From CAYGLF01 sp964350945 (GTDB lineage: Bacteria; Chlamydiota; Chlamydiia; Chlamydiales; JAAZZY01), in the NCBI GenBank assembly GCA_964350945.1, contig CAYGLF010000002.1, positions 1 to 64,000 of the forward strand: a DNA stretch of 64,000 nt, in the 5' to 3' direction. The notes beneath the pieces were generated by a model. The model was not told the origin of the DNA and did no database searches. It was given only the letters and a program-made list of their open reading frames with translations. This document shows, piece after piece, positions 1 through 8,879 of the stretch. The stretch's first letter is position 1. Each line of letters opens with the position of its first letter. Position numbers and translations under genes: made by a program.

Positions 1-545
1 TGCCTCATCCACGCCGTCAGCGTTCAATCTGAACCAAGATCAAATTCTCAAAAAAAATTTTATATATGACGTTAGCTTAAAAACTAACTTACTAAAGTAA
101 GTATAGAGCTATATTTGCACATAAAAGCCATCCACGCTGTCAAAATATCTTAAGCACTCTAGGCGCTTTGTTTTAACTTTGATCTCCTTTCGAGAAGACT
201 TTCAGTTAAAAAGTAGGTAAAATATATGACATGCTTCAATTTATCACAACCTTTGTTTCATTTTTTTTTATTTTTTTTATTTTTTTTGTGATTCTCTCTC
301 CTGAAATAGCTTATTTTATTTCTCAGACTAAACCTTAAATCAATTCGATTTTTTTCTCTAAACACTCAAAATCACTTTTTTTTATGTCTTATTTTGATTA
401 CTTTTCCACTTTTATAACAAATGCTCTTTTCCCCTACATGGGATCCTTTTATCCTAATAAGAGCATCTGCCCTTCCTCTTTATATTCTCTTTATATTCCA
501 TATCTATAATAACCGGTTAAAAACATAATACATTTAGGACACTCT
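1..545. other. AT-rich non-coding stretch
   Basis: I see no credible gene here. The stretch holds a near-duplicate 14-mer (6-19 and 129-142, one mismatch), two small overlapping inverted repeats (71-75 with 84-88; 87-92 with 97-102) and long T tracts at about 260-292. The bases just before the next start carry only a weak ribosome site (aggac at 537-541). It could be the 3' trailer of a gene beyond the window edge plus a promoter region for the following gene; neither is demonstrated. Confidence 0.4.
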
Positions 546-1589
546 ATGAACTCTCCTTTAGCCTGCATGACCAATTTCAACCCTTTAGCTACTCCAGCCC
601 GAGACCCTTTCATAGGTCAACCCATGCTATGCGCTGATCAAATACAAGATTCATATGAATATTATAAAAATTCCTTTACGCCTACTCTAAATAAGCTAAT
701 GACGATGTTTCAATCGTTTACTGAAGATAATTTTCTAAAAAATAACTTTCATAGCTATGTACAAATTGATGTTTCTAGCTTGAATGCACCTAAAAAAATG
801 TCTCTAATGCGATCTTTTAACTTGCACAATGGCGCCTTGTATAAAGCCGGACAGCGAGTCTATAACAACTTAAGTGGATGTAAAAAAGTCCTTCCAGAAG
901 CGAAAAAAATTATTCAACAGTGGCATTTAGGTAAAAAAATAGAAAAGCTTAGTTGCGAAATTTCTGCTGGAGAGGAGCGCGACCATAAGACACATACTTT
1001 TCATGTTGACCAAAGAGTCCGCGCCTTGCTTAACCTTCCACCCCAAGAATCCCCAATGATAGAAGGAGACACCTGGGTAACAACATCAGGCCAGCTAGTA
1101 CGACTTCACAAGGTGAGTCTTAAAGATCAAAAAGTCATTGTCAGCGATCTAAAGTTTAATGAACGCCGCAAAATTCCTTTAGAGGAACTTAGCAGGCCCA
1201 AACAATATAGTGGTCAAACAACTCAAATCATACCTGGGCTCATTGTAAGCCCCCCCAAATTTGACGGTGAGAATACATTTACTTACCCTGAAGTTGATTT
1301 AACAAACCATATTCTAATGCAAACCCATTTCAAAAAAACCACCCAAACTCCCTTAGCGGCTAAACTAAAGAAAATTATTAAGATGTTCAATGAATCCTCG
1401 GTGGCAATGCCACAAGGGCCTTTTTTGATCCCTGTGAGTAAGCTGATGCATGGATTCCCTATAGGTGATCACACACCGCCAGCCCCTCCCGCTAAGAGTA
1501 TCTCAGAATTTTTTGCTAGATCAAAAGAGCAAAAGAAAAACCACCCTTACGACAGATGGCTCCTTACCATCAACTATAAAGTCCTGTAA
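546..1589 (+). CDS. Hypothetical protein, 347 aa
   Basis: I do not recognise a family. The protein has no signal peptide or clear membrane segment. It is basic in the middle, with a stretch around residues 165-215 rich in alternating hydrophobic and charged residues that could be a small beta domain (TWVTTSGQLVRL and KVIVSDLKF). A proline-rich segment follows near residue 310 (TPPAPPAKS), then a basic tail. The ATG at 546 is the first start of a long open frame and has a weak purine-rich site upstream. It stands alone, with about 140 bp before the SPFH gene. A secreted effector is possible for such an orphan in this lineage, but nothing in the sequence proves it. Confidence 0.6.
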   Translation: MNSPLACMTNFNPLATPARDPFIGQPMLCADQIQDSYEYYKNSFTPTLNKLMTMFQSFTEDNFLKNNFHSYVQIDVSSLNAPKKMSLMRSFNLHNGALYKAGQRVYNNLSGCKKVLPEAKKIIQQWHLGKKIEKLSCEISAGEERDHKTHTFHVDQRVRALLNLPPQESPMIEGDTWVTTSGQLVRLHKVSLKDQKVIVSDLKFNERRKIPLEELSRPKQYSGQTTQIIPGLIVSPPKFDGENTFTYPEVDLTNHILMQTHFKKTTQTPLAAKLKKIIKMFNESSVAMPQGPFLIPVSKLMHGFPIGDHTPPAPPAKSISEFFARSKEQKKNHPYDRWLLTINYKVL

Positions 1590-1730
1590 AACACCAAACA
1601 ATCTTTCTAAGATTAGACCCCTGTTCAAAAAGCTTCACTCTGTCTTTAACTAAAACCTCTTAATTTAATCTTAATAATATTAACCTAAAATCTGCGTCAT
1701 TATTTTTTTAGTCACTAAAGGAGGTTTATT

Positions 1731-2588
1731 ATGATTTCATGGGTACCGGAAGGACACGCAGTTGTCATGGAAAAGTTTGGAAAATATAGCGAGACTATTG
1801 AGTCAGGTTTTTACATGTATATTCCATTTGTATACACCCCAAAAATGTTATACAACTGGGGCAACATTGCACAAAAGGGTGGTTATATGATTGAAAAATC
1901 AGAGCAACAAACCACAACCCCAAGCCGATCTTGCCAGACTAAAGATAATGTTACTATTAAAGCCAATGCGTCTATTGGCTGGAAAATTATAGATCCAAAA
2001 AAAGCTGTTTATGCCGCAGATCGACTCCCTGCGATGATTGCTGATTTAGCTCTCAATAACTTAAGAGCAAATATTGGGACTTTAAGTTTTAATGAAGTTT
2101 TCTCATCAAGAGTTGAACTTAATAATAAAATAAACTCTGAACTTTCTGATACGGTTTACAAGTGGGGAATTGAACTTTTACGAGTTGAAATTCAAGAATT
2201 GACTTATTCAGAAGCCATTGCAAAGGCAATGATGACTGAAATGATTGCTACCAGAGAGCGTACAGCTAAGATCTCGCTTGCAGAAGGCGAGAGCCAAGCT
2301 AAAGTTATGAATGCTGAAGCCGATGCTAAAGCAGCCGAGCTGATAGCTACATCAGACGCAAGAGCTATCGTTTTAGAGGCTGAAGCTAAAGCTAAAGCAA
2401 CTCAATTGCGTGCCGATTCGGAAAGTGAATATTTAGCTAAACTATCTGAGAAAGTTTCACCTGAACTAGCAGCAAAACTTTTAGAAGCGGAAAAAAACCG
2501 TCAAACAATGGAAATAATGACGCTAAATCCCTCCCATAAAGTTTTCTTGCCAGCAGATACAAAAGCCACCATTATGACTAACGTTTAG
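1731..2588 (+). CDS. SPFH/Band 7 (prohibitin/stomatin-like) protein
   Basis: This 285-residue protein has the SPFH/Band 7 pattern: a beta-rich start (VPEGHAVVMEKFGKYSETIE), a PHB core to about residue 165 with the conserved region RVEIQELTYSEAIAKAM, then a long Ala/Glu-rich helix (about 170-245) of the sort that drives oligomerisation. Family members scaffold membrane microdomains or hold proteases and channels. Unlike most stomatins and HflK/C, no N-terminal transmembrane helix is visible, so membrane contact would be peripheral. A strong AGGAGG (about 1720-1725) fixes the ATG. The gene converges on and overlaps the minus-strand PAS gene by 11 bp, so the two 3' ends are tightly packed. Confidence 0.85.
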   Translation: MISWVPEGHAVVMEKFGKYSETIESGFYMYIPFVYTPKMLYNWGNIAQKGGYMIEKSEQQTTTPSRSCQTKDNVTIKANASIGWKIIDPKKAVYAADRLPAMIADLALNNLRANIGTLSFNEVFSSRVELNNKINSELSDTVYKWGIELLRVEIQELTYSEAIAKAMMTEMIATRERTAKISLAEGESQAKVMNAEADAKAAELIATSDARAIVLEAEAKAKATQLRADSESEYLAKLSEKVSPELAAKLLEAEKNRQTMEIMTLNPSHKVFLPADTKATIMTNV

Positions 2589-3669
2589 AGGCAGACGAAA
2601 GGATCCCCAGGGCATGCCCCTCAAAAGGCCCCTGGGGAACCATTTTCAAATAGCAGTTAGCAAGTACATTTTGCCCTGATCGTCTTTTCATCAAAAGACG
2701 CACTTCCCCAACTTCATCTTGGTTTAATTGACGAAGCGTTAAATGCCATTGATCGAGCCCTTTTTGCACCAGCATCGAAAAATCTTGGATAAATTTATCC
2801 GGGCTCCAGCCAAGCAAATCTTTAACCTTTTGGTTAATGAAAATGAGCTTGCTCTCTTGGTAGGAGTAGACCAATACGATCTCTGCTCCCTCATGCTGCA
2901 GACGATCAAAAAAACGTCTTTGATCTATGACCAAGGAGCGAAGTGGAAGCTGGTGCTCTTTCCTAGCTCTAGAAAAGGGATTGGAGCGACTCATCTGCAC
3001 CATGAGCTCCATATACCCCCCAAGCTTTTCTGCAAGAGAAAGCTCTTTGTAAATCGGTTGATGAATTGGACGAATATGGGAGGTGGGTTCATCTCTTATA
3101 AACAAGCTACTCTCATCCTTCTTTTGGCTCAAAAGACCTTCAAGATCATACTTCAAATCATTGATCTGCATTCCTAATACGTTGATCTCTTCTTGTTTTT
3201 TTTCAATCACTAAACGTTGATCTCGAATGATTAACCTGCTCTCGGAAAGAGAACTTTCTCGTTTTGAAAGCTGATCTTGCAAGTCAGACTGGAGAGAAGT
3301 ATACTCCTCCTCTTGGTGACGATAGGCTTCCTTCAAGTGTGTAATTTTTTTTTGAAGCAATTTCTCTGACTCCTCCCAATCGTGCAACTCCTCAGTCAAA
3401 AGCTTTACCTGCTCAGCCTGCTGCTGATCATAAGAACCAAATTCTTTCTCAAAACCCCTAAAAACTTCCTCTTGAACCCTGGTTTCAAAAAGCTTCCATT
3501 GATAAACTAGACACCCAAAGCCAACAAGAGACCAAATAGGGATCAACAGCCAAGAATAGGGCCACGAAAAGGAGAACCTCCCCAGTACTATGAGCGGGGG
3601 GAAGTACAGTAAACACAAACTGATAAATAGCCCTTTTCGAAGTTTTTCCATGCCTACGCTTGGTTTCAT
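2578..3669 (-). CDS. Membrane PAS-domain protein with coiled coil
   Basis: The 363-residue protein begins with two hydrophobic segments (about residues 10-32 and 35-58). A long charged coiled coil follows (about 65-190). A C-terminal PAS-like domain (about 240-360) carries IFINQKVKDLLGWSPDKF, a typical PAS helix, and ends in a beta-rich part. No histidine-kinase, GGDEF or other output domain follows, so the PAS domain may act as a protein-protein or ligand-sensing module. The start at 3669 has no strong ribosome site; an internal Met seven residues in (3651) is an alternative. The gene is single on this strand and its 3' end overlaps the SPFH gene. Confidence 0.65.
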   Translation of the reverse strand: MKPSVGMEKLRKGLFISLCLLYFPPLIVLGRFSFSWPYSWLLIPIWSLVGFGCLVYQWKLFETRVQEEVFRGFEKEFGSYDQQQAEQVKLLTEELHDWEESEKLLQKKITHLKEAYRHQEEEYTSLQSDLQDQLSKRESSLSESRLIIRDQRLVIEKKQEEINVLGMQINDLKYDLEGLLSQKKDESSLFIRDEPTSHIRPIHQPIYKELSLAEKLGGYMELMVQMSRSNPFSRARKEHQLPLRSLVIDQRRFFDRLQHEGAEIVLVYSYQESKLIFINQKVKDLLGWSPDKFIQDFSMLVQKGLDQWHLTLRQLNQDEVGEVRLLMKRRSGQNVLANCYLKMVPQGPFEGHALGILSSASKR

Positions 3670-3793
3670 TTTTTTTTTCAGGATACAAAAATGACGTTTT
3701 ATCAGCCAGCTGGAAAGCCTTTTTTTTAATCTCTCTCCAATGAATAAAAAAAAGATTGAATATTTTAATCGATTCCCATTTAAGTTAAAAATA

Positions 3794-3802
3794 TGCTACA
3801 AT
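3794..3802 (+). promoter_or_regulatory. Extended -10 promoter candidate for NTT gene
   Basis: TGCTACAAT is an extended -10 (TG-n-TACAAT). A poor -35-like TTCCCA lies 18 bp upstream at 3773-3778. Initiation near 3809 would leave a leader of about 63 nt before the transporter start. Recognised by eye only. Confidence 0.4.
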
Positions 3803-3871
3803 CAAACCGATTTAGTAGCAGTCACTAAATAAATTTTAAACTCAAAGATAAATATATTTTTTGGAAACTCT

Positions 3872-5386
3872 ATGGCAAAAAGCTTAACAAAAGAGTTCGG
3901 CTTATTACGTTCTTTTTTTTGGCCCATTCATTCATATGAACTCAAAAGGTTCCTGCCTTTGTTTTTGATGCTATTTTTAATCTGCTTCAACTACGGCATT
4001 TTAAGACCCCTTAAAGACACTCTCATTATTACGGCGGCCGGCGCTAAGATTTTACCCTATGTAAAAGTTTGGGGAATATTGCCTATAGCAATTCTGCTAA
4101 CCTATTTTTATACAAAACTGACAAGCAGATTTACTCAAGAAAAAGTCTTTTACATAGTCACCTCTAGCTTTTTGGCTTTTTTCCTTGTTTTTGCCTTCAT
4201 TATGTACCCTCTAAGAGAGGCTTTTGAGCCTCGAAATTCAGCCCTTTTCTTTCAGAAAATACTCCCCAAAGGCTTCTGCGGATTTATTGATTTATATAAA
4301 CACTGGACGCTCACCCTCTTTTATGTCATTGCCGAGCTTTGGAGCAGTCTTGTTCTGAGTACTTTGTTTTGGAGTGTTGCCAATGAAGTCACCTCTGTGA
4401 AAGAATCCAAACGATTTTATGGAGTTTTTGGGATTGCCTCTAATCTTGCAGCACTTGTCTCAGGATTTGCCGCCAACGCAATGGTCATCGGCAGCACTTG
4501 GAATCAGTCTATTGTCATATATATCACAGTGGTCACTTTGTGCGGCCTGGTCACCATGGGAATCTTCCGCTGGCAAAATAAAATGGTTTTCTCTTCACAA
4601 GATTATCAAACTCTACATCAAGTATCTTACAAAAAAGGAGAAAAAAAACCTTCTTTAAAAGAAAGTCTTAAAATGCTCTCTAAATCAAAATATCTCATCT
4701 CTATCGCTATTCTTTTAGTCTCATACAACTTGGCCATTAACCTCATGGATGTGATTTGGAAAGACCGTTTACATCACCTTTACCCTTCGCCACAAGCGTT
4801 TAACCACTACATGAATTCGGTCACCTCAATGATTGGGTTGCTGTCACTTTCAATCACCTTTTTTATCCCTAAATTTATAGAACGCTTTGGCTGGACGAAA
4901 ACAGCTCTTATCACTCCAGTTGCAATGATGATCACAGGGATTGGCTTTTTCTCCTTTATTTTCTTTGGCAACTCGTTTAAAGATCTTGGCTTTATGGCGA
5001 TGACCCCACTTGCAATAGCTGTTTTCTTTGGTGGAATGCAAAATTGCCTCAGTAAATCTACTAAATACTCCTTATTCGATTCTACAAAAGAAATGACCTT
5101 TATCCCTTTAGATCATAAGGAAAGGTTTCAGTCTAAAGCTCCTATTGATGTAATTGGAGCTCGTTTAGGGAAATCTGGGGGAGCAATTATTTACCAAGTG
5201 CTTCTCTTTTTCTTTGGCTCCATTTCAGCCTGCATTCCATTTGTCTCAGTGCTCTTTTTAGGCATTATGACTTTTTGGATCTCTACGACTAAAAATCTAG
5301 GGAAAATGTTCAACGCTCTTGTCGAAAAGCAAACACCTACCCCAGAACCAGGGCTAGAGACAGAAATGCCTGCCTCTTCTTCATAA
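3872..5386 (+). CDS. NTT-family nucleotide (ATP/ADP) transporter
   Basis: A 504-residue, highly hydrophobic protein with about 12 transmembrane segments and the NTT-family opening FNYGILRPLKDTLIITAAGA, followed by VKVWGILPIAIL. Members of this family, found in chlamydiae, rickettsiae and plastids, exchange ATP for ADP, import nucleotides by proton symport, or carry NAD. The central region (FWSVANEVTSVKESKRFYG) and the loop DCIGARLGKSGG-like segment (DVIGARLGKSGG) are also typical. The length matches the family. Which substrate this copy carries cannot be read from the sequence, since chlamydiae usually have several isoforms. It has its own promoter candidate and ends convergently on the epimerase-like gene. 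Confidence 0.95.
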   Translation: MAKSLTKEFGLLRSFFWPIHSYELKRFLPLFLMLFLICFNYGILRPLKDTLIITAAGAKILPYVKVWGILPIAILLTYFYTKLTSRFTQEKVFYIVTSSFLAFFLVFAFIMYPLREAFEPRNSALFFQKILPKGFCGFIDLYKHWTLTLFYVIAELWSSLVLSTLFWSVANEVTSVKESKRFYGVFGIASNLAALVSGFAANAMVIGSTWNQSIVIYITVVTLCGLVTMGIFRWQNKMVFSSQDYQTLHQVSYKKGEKKPSLKESLKMLSKSKYLISIAILLVSYNLAINLMDVIWKDRLHHLYPSPQAFNHYMNSVTSMIGLLSLSITFFIPKFIERFGWTKTALITPVAMMITGIGFFSFIFFGNSFKDLGFMAMTPLAIAVFFGGMQNCLSKSTKYSLFDSTKEMTFIPLDHKERFQSKAPIDVIGARLGKSGGAIIYQVLLFFFGSISACIPFVSVLFLGIMTFWISTTKNLGKMFNALVEKQTPTPEPGLETEMPASSS

Positions 5387-6256
5387 ATCTAAAATCTGAA
5401 TATGAACTTTCAACTGACTCGAGACCTTTGTTGGCTCTCTTGGATTAATGGCACTAACAGGTTCTAAACACACATAACTAGCCCCTTTAGGGTGATAAAG
5501 CTGCCATGCATGCTCTGGATTTATAGACTCTGTTTTAATAGATAGGCTGTAGTCCACTGCTTGTAATTGAATGTGTGACTCTAAACTATTTCCTAAAGGT
5601 CTAAATCCAAAGTCAGCTTCTGTACTTTCATTAATATCAAAACTCAACTGATGTGAATTTTTTAACCATGAGTTTGGGATTTCTTTCCAGCCCTCTGGAT
5701 GGTGATACTTAGAATCTACCTGGGCCTCAACCTTAGCTCGAGCTTGAGGTAATGCGTAGTAATAATGGAGCCCTATAACTGAAGGTTTTTTTGCTTCGAC
5801 TTGATAGTCTATATGAAGGCCATCGGGCAAAAGCTTTGCACTATACTTTAACTCAAAATGCTGTCCTTCAATTGTAGACAGTTTTATCCCTTGGATAGTA
5901 TCTGCCCCGGAAAGGGTTGCCGAAATAGAGTTCCCATCTCCCTCATACTTCCAAGGAACATACCTTGCTATTCCATGTGAGAAAAACTCATTTTGTCCTT
6001 TTTCTTTTAAGGCTTTAATAAAGGGGAAAATAGGCTCTAGATCTAATTTGGGGATGTCTTCTTCCTTACGATGATGGAAATGAGGGCCAATCAAAGCCCC
6101 TAAACCCGCCATACGCTCGTTAAATAGGGGCGCTGTTTTTTGGTCTATCACTTGCACATCCCCCTTACAATAGCTGATCATATTCATTCCTACAGCAGGA
6201 TTGAAAGTCGCTTGAAGCAGCTCTCCACTTTCTGAAATAGCGCGACAACGGTGCAT
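5381..6256 (-). CDS. Aldose 1-epimerase (galactose mutarotase)-like protein
   Basis: The 291-residue sequence has the mutarotase-superfamily layout of an all-beta sandwich with HGIARYVPW near residue 115 (family HG-x-x-R motif) and a C-terminal CLEPVSAINPRE resembling the conserved C-x-EP-x-x-x-P. This superfamily interconverts sugar anomers or binds carbohydrate; the precise sugar is unknown. It starts 2 bp after the DUF3592-like gene, with an AGGAG (rc of 6262-6266) inside the end of that gene, so the two are probably one operon. Its 3' end overlaps the nucleotide transporter by 6 bp. Confidence 0.75.
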   Translation of the reverse strand: MHRCRAISESGELLQATFNPAVGMNMISYCKGDVQVIDQKTAPLFNERMAGLGALIGPHFHHRKEEDIPKLDLEPIFPFIKALKEKGQNEFFSHGIARYVPWKYEGDGNSISATLSGADTIQGIKLSTIEGQHFELKYSAKLLPDGLHIDYQVEAKKPSVIGLHYYYALPQARAKVEAQVDSKYHHPEGWKEIPNSWLKNSHQLSFDINESTEADFGFRPLGNSLESHIQLQAVDYSLSIKTESINPEHAWQLYHPKGASYVCLEPVSAINPREPTKVSSQLKVHIQILDL

Positions 6257-6258
6257 CT

Positions 6259-6702
6259 TTAGCCTCTCCTAAACATAAAACGACTCAACAAACAATAATA
6301 AAGAAAAATCCCCAACAAAAGAGCTGTTGAAAATAGCCTCTTTGTGGGAAATATTTTTTCCATGACAGCACGATGCGGATCTTTAGGATGAATCCAAATA
6401 GAGAATGGCTCTCTTTTCATTTTGTCAGCCTTTTCACCAGCAATCCAACTATTTTTAAACTTTTTATTTTTTAAAATATCGTGTTTTCTATACTTAACTC
6501 CGTCCACTTTGTATAAGTAATCAACCTCTATAGAAAAAAGATTGGCTCCCTCTTTCTTTACCCAGGTCTGCACCTGCTCTACCTTGACTGGCTGACTAAA
6601 ATAAACATAGCGATATAAATCAAGAGACAACAATGCGGTATAAACAACAACACATCCTGTAATTACAGTTAAAAAAAGTGGCCATACTAAATTTTTACGC
6701 AT
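6259..6702 (-). CDS. Small membrane protein, DUF3592-like
   Basis: The 147-residue protein has one N-terminal (about 8-30) and one C-terminal (about 122-142) transmembrane segment. They flank an extracytoplasmic beta domain with YKVDGVKYRKHDIL and WIHPKDPHRAV. That layout, with a conserved pattern of short beta strands between two helices, is characteristic of DUF3592 proteins, whose function is unknown. It is the first gene of a likely two-gene operon with the mutarotase-like gene. Confidence 0.6.
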   Translation of the reverse strand: MRKNLVWPLFLTVITGCVVVYTALLSLDLYRYVYFSQPVKVEQVQTWVKKEGANLFSIEVDYLYKVDGVKYRKHDILKNKKFKNSWIAGEKADKMKREPFSIWIHPKDPHRAVMEKIFPTKRLFSTALLLGIFLYYCLLSRFMFRRG

Positions 6703-6973
6703 TTCCCCTTCTTATAAAAAAAAGTTTTTTTTCAACAGGAAAAATTAACCTTAGAGCCTCTTTTTAACACCCCCATCGCTATCTTAGATAAAACAATATT
6801 GCGCGCTCCAGCCAAAAAGTAAAATACATTCATACCTAGGATCTCAAGGTTTACAGCTAGATCAATCAAGGCTATTTCCACACGCACAAACCCTTTTTCA
6901 AAAAAATAATATGCTCACTTCTTAATATTTCAGTTAAATATTTTCTTTATGAAAAAATGCTATGGAGAACTCT
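6703..6973. other. Non-coding region between DUF3592-like gene and rpsT promoter
   Basis: No gene, tRNA or strong hairpin seen. The upstream part should hold the promoter of the minus-strand pair; the AT-rich right part leads into the rpsT promoter. Confidence 0.5.
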
Positions 6974-7002
6974 TTGACAATTTTTGACAAACTCTCTATA
7001 AT
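6974..7002 (+). promoter_or_regulatory. Perfect consensus sigma-70-type promoter of rpsT
   Basis: TTGACA (6974-6979) and TATAAT (6997-7002) are both perfect and separated by exactly 17 bp. A second TTGACA at 6984-6989 is too close to the -10 to be the working one. Transcription would start near 7009, inside the reading frame that extends upstream of the S20 start, so the upstream extension cannot be translated from this transcript. The predicted leader is about 37 nt. Confidence 0.85.
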
Positions 7003-7045
7003 GACCCGTTCAATTTTAAATAAATACAACCACGTTAGGGTTTTC

Positions 7046-7339
7046 ATGGCTGCAGAAGAAAAGAAACAAAAGAAAAAATTACCAACAGCACAAAAACGTA
7101 TTCTTCAAGATCAGAAGAAACAGCTCGTCAACCGAATGTTTAAGTCTCGTATCCGCACCGCCATGCGCAGTTTTGAAGAAAGTCTAAAAGAAAAGAATGC
7201 AGAAAACTTGACAAAAGATCTTAACAGCGTTTATTCATTAGTAGATAAAGCTGTGAAGAAAAATATTTATAAGGTCAATAAGGCCAAGAGAATTAAATCT
7301 CGCCATGCGCACATTATGCAACAAACACTTGCCTCTTAG
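7046..7339 (+). CDS. rpsT: 30S ribosomal protein S20
   Basis: A 97-residue, lysine-rich helical protein beginning MAAEEKKQKKK. It has the S20 features: an N-terminal basic helix, a central RMFKSRIRTAMRSFEE, and a C-terminal KKNIYKVNKAKRIKSRHA that contacts 16S rRNA. The open frame continues upstream to 6962, but the start at 7046 is chosen because a perfect promoter lies inside that extension, a purine-rich site (TTAGGG, 7035-7040) precedes 7046, and the length then matches S20. The next gene begins inside its 3' end, suggesting coupled expression. Confidence 0.97.
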   Translation: MAAEEKKQKKKLPTAQKRILQDQKKQLVNRMFKSRIRTAMRSFEESLKEKNAENLTKDLNSVYSLVDKAVKKNIYKVNKAKRIKSRHAHIMQQTLAS

Positions 7340-8879
7340 ATCTCTTTTACTCTCGTTACTCGTATTTGCTACCTGCTACACAACAGCCGTTGAGCAGGTA
7401 GAAGTCGAAATTCCAATGCGAGATGGAGTGTTGTTAACTACCCATCTTTTCATCCCCAAAGATTTAGAAAAAGCCCCCCCCTGTATACTAATCCGCACTC
7501 CTGGACCTCTGAAGAAAAAAGAAATACACAGCCAGATGGCAAGCTGGGGATACGTGGTTGCCTTTCAGAGCCTGCGTTCATTTAGCTACCCAAAAGACTG
7601 CCCGGAACCTTACTTTACAGATGGCTGGGGGGCCCTGCAAGATGGCTATGACACCGTAGAGTGGCTTGGTAATAGCTCTTATACAAACGGGCAAGTAGGA
7701 ACATTTGGTGAATCTGCGAATGGGATCACCCAACTTCTACTAGCTCCTACAAGACCCAAGCACCTTAAGTGCCAATTTATTCGTGTGGCCACACCCACTC
7801 TCTATCAACACGGAGTTTATGTAGGTGGTAAACTTTGCAAACACCAAGTAGAAAACTGGTTTGCAAAAGTCGCACCACAAGCCTACCAAAGTATTTTAAA
7901 AAACACAGACTACGGCTCTTTCTGGGAAGGGATTGATGCGAGTACGAAAACAGCCTGTGTACAAACACCAGCAATTCATATTGGCGGATGGTATGATATT
8001 TTTTCTCAAGGGACCCTCGATTCATTTAGTGCTTGGCAAGAAAAAGGGGGGACAGGAGCTCGTGGGCAACAAAAGCTCGTGATGGGTCCATGGACTCACT
8101 GGGGATCTAATTTAGAAAAACTAGGAGAGTACCCTGTTCCAGAAAATGCCTATGACCTTAAAGAACCAAAGCTCATTAAGAGCTGGTTTGACTATCATCT
8201 TAAAGGGGAGTTTGCGCCTGAAGATTCATCAGCTCCAGTACAATACTATGTGATGGGCCCATTAGATCAAACCCCATCAAAAGGAAATGTGTGGAAACAC
8301 GCTCAAAAATGGCCTCCAAAAGCAGAGGAGAGAAACTACTATCTCAGTAAATCTCATAAGCTTTCTACAAAAGCACCACTTTTTAGTGAAAAAAAATATT
8401 CGTATAACTATGACCCCAAAAATCCAGTTCCAACCCTTGGAGGGCGTAACTTATACCTCCCATCTGGACCTTTCAATCAATCTAAAAATGAAAAACGCCA
8501 AGATGTTTTAGTCTTTACTTCAGATATTTTAAAAGAAGATACTGAGGTGACTGGACGTATTAAAGCTTTAATTTATCTCTCTTCTTCAGCTCCCTCTGCG
8601 GACCTTTCAATTACACTTACCGATGTTTATCCAAATGGTCAAAGTGTCTTGATTTCTGAAGGGATCCAAAATGTGAAAGTAAACTCTAATGACACTTTAC
8701 CCGTTGAAGTGGATTTATGGTCTACCAGTATGGTATTTGCTAAAGACCATCAATTGCGCATGACGATCTCAGGATCAAACTACCCTCACTTTGACAAAAA
8801 TGAGCATGAAGCACACAATGTCATTCATGTTGGAACAAATTACCCCTCAAAAATCACTCTCCCAGTGGTCTTGGATTAG
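7305..8879 (+). CDS. Exported CocE/NonD-family alpha/beta hydrolase
   Basis: A 524-residue protein with an N-terminal signal-like segment (LRSLLLSLLVFATCYTTAV) then the X-Pro dipeptidyl-peptidase/CocE hydrolase fold. The catalytic set is visible: Ser137 in GTFGESANG, Asp231 in GGWYDIFSQ, His265 in GPWTHWG. The C-terminal part (about 370-524) is the beta jelly-roll typical of this family, ending in a strand with KITLPVVLD. Members cleave X-Pro peptides, acylated amino acids or esters; the substrate is not deducible. The start overlaps the end of rpsT by 35 bp in another frame; no better start gives a full signal peptide. Confidence 0.88.
   Translation: MRTLCNKHLPLRSLLLSLLVFATCYTTAVEQVEVEIPMRDGVLLTTHLFIPKDLEKAPPCILIRTPGPLKKKEIHSQMASWGYVVAFQSLRSFSYPKDCPEPYFTDGWGALQDGYDTVEWLGNSSYTNGQVGTFGESANGITQLLLAPTRPKHLKCQFIRVATPTLYQHGVYVGGKLCKHQVENWFAKVAPQAYQSILKNTDYGSFWEGIDASTKTACVQTPAIHIGGWYDIFSQGTLDSFSAWQEKGGTGARGQQKLVMGPWTHWGSNLEKLGEYPVPENAYDLKEPKLIKSWFDYHLKGEFAPEDSSAPVQYYVMGPLDQTPSKGNVWKHAQKWPPKAEERNYYLSKSHKLSTKAPLFSEKKYSYNYDPKNPVPTLGGRNLYLPSGPFNQSKNEKRQDVLVFTSDILKEDTEVTGRIKALIYLSSSAPSADLSITLTDVYPNGQSVLISEGIQNVKVNSNDTLPVEVDLWSTSMVFAKDHQLRMTISGSNYPHFDKNEHEAHNVIHVGTNYPSKITLPVVLD

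Noticed and set aside
260..292. T tracts as an intrinsic terminator
   Set aside because: There is no stable GC-containing stem immediately before the T runs.
2743..3177. 144-codon plus-strand frame within the PAS gene
   Set aside because: It lies antisense to a protein with clear domain structure and has no ribosome site or family character.
6962..7045. N-terminal extension of S20
   Set aside because: It contains the consensus promoter and makes S20 too long; the true start is 7046.
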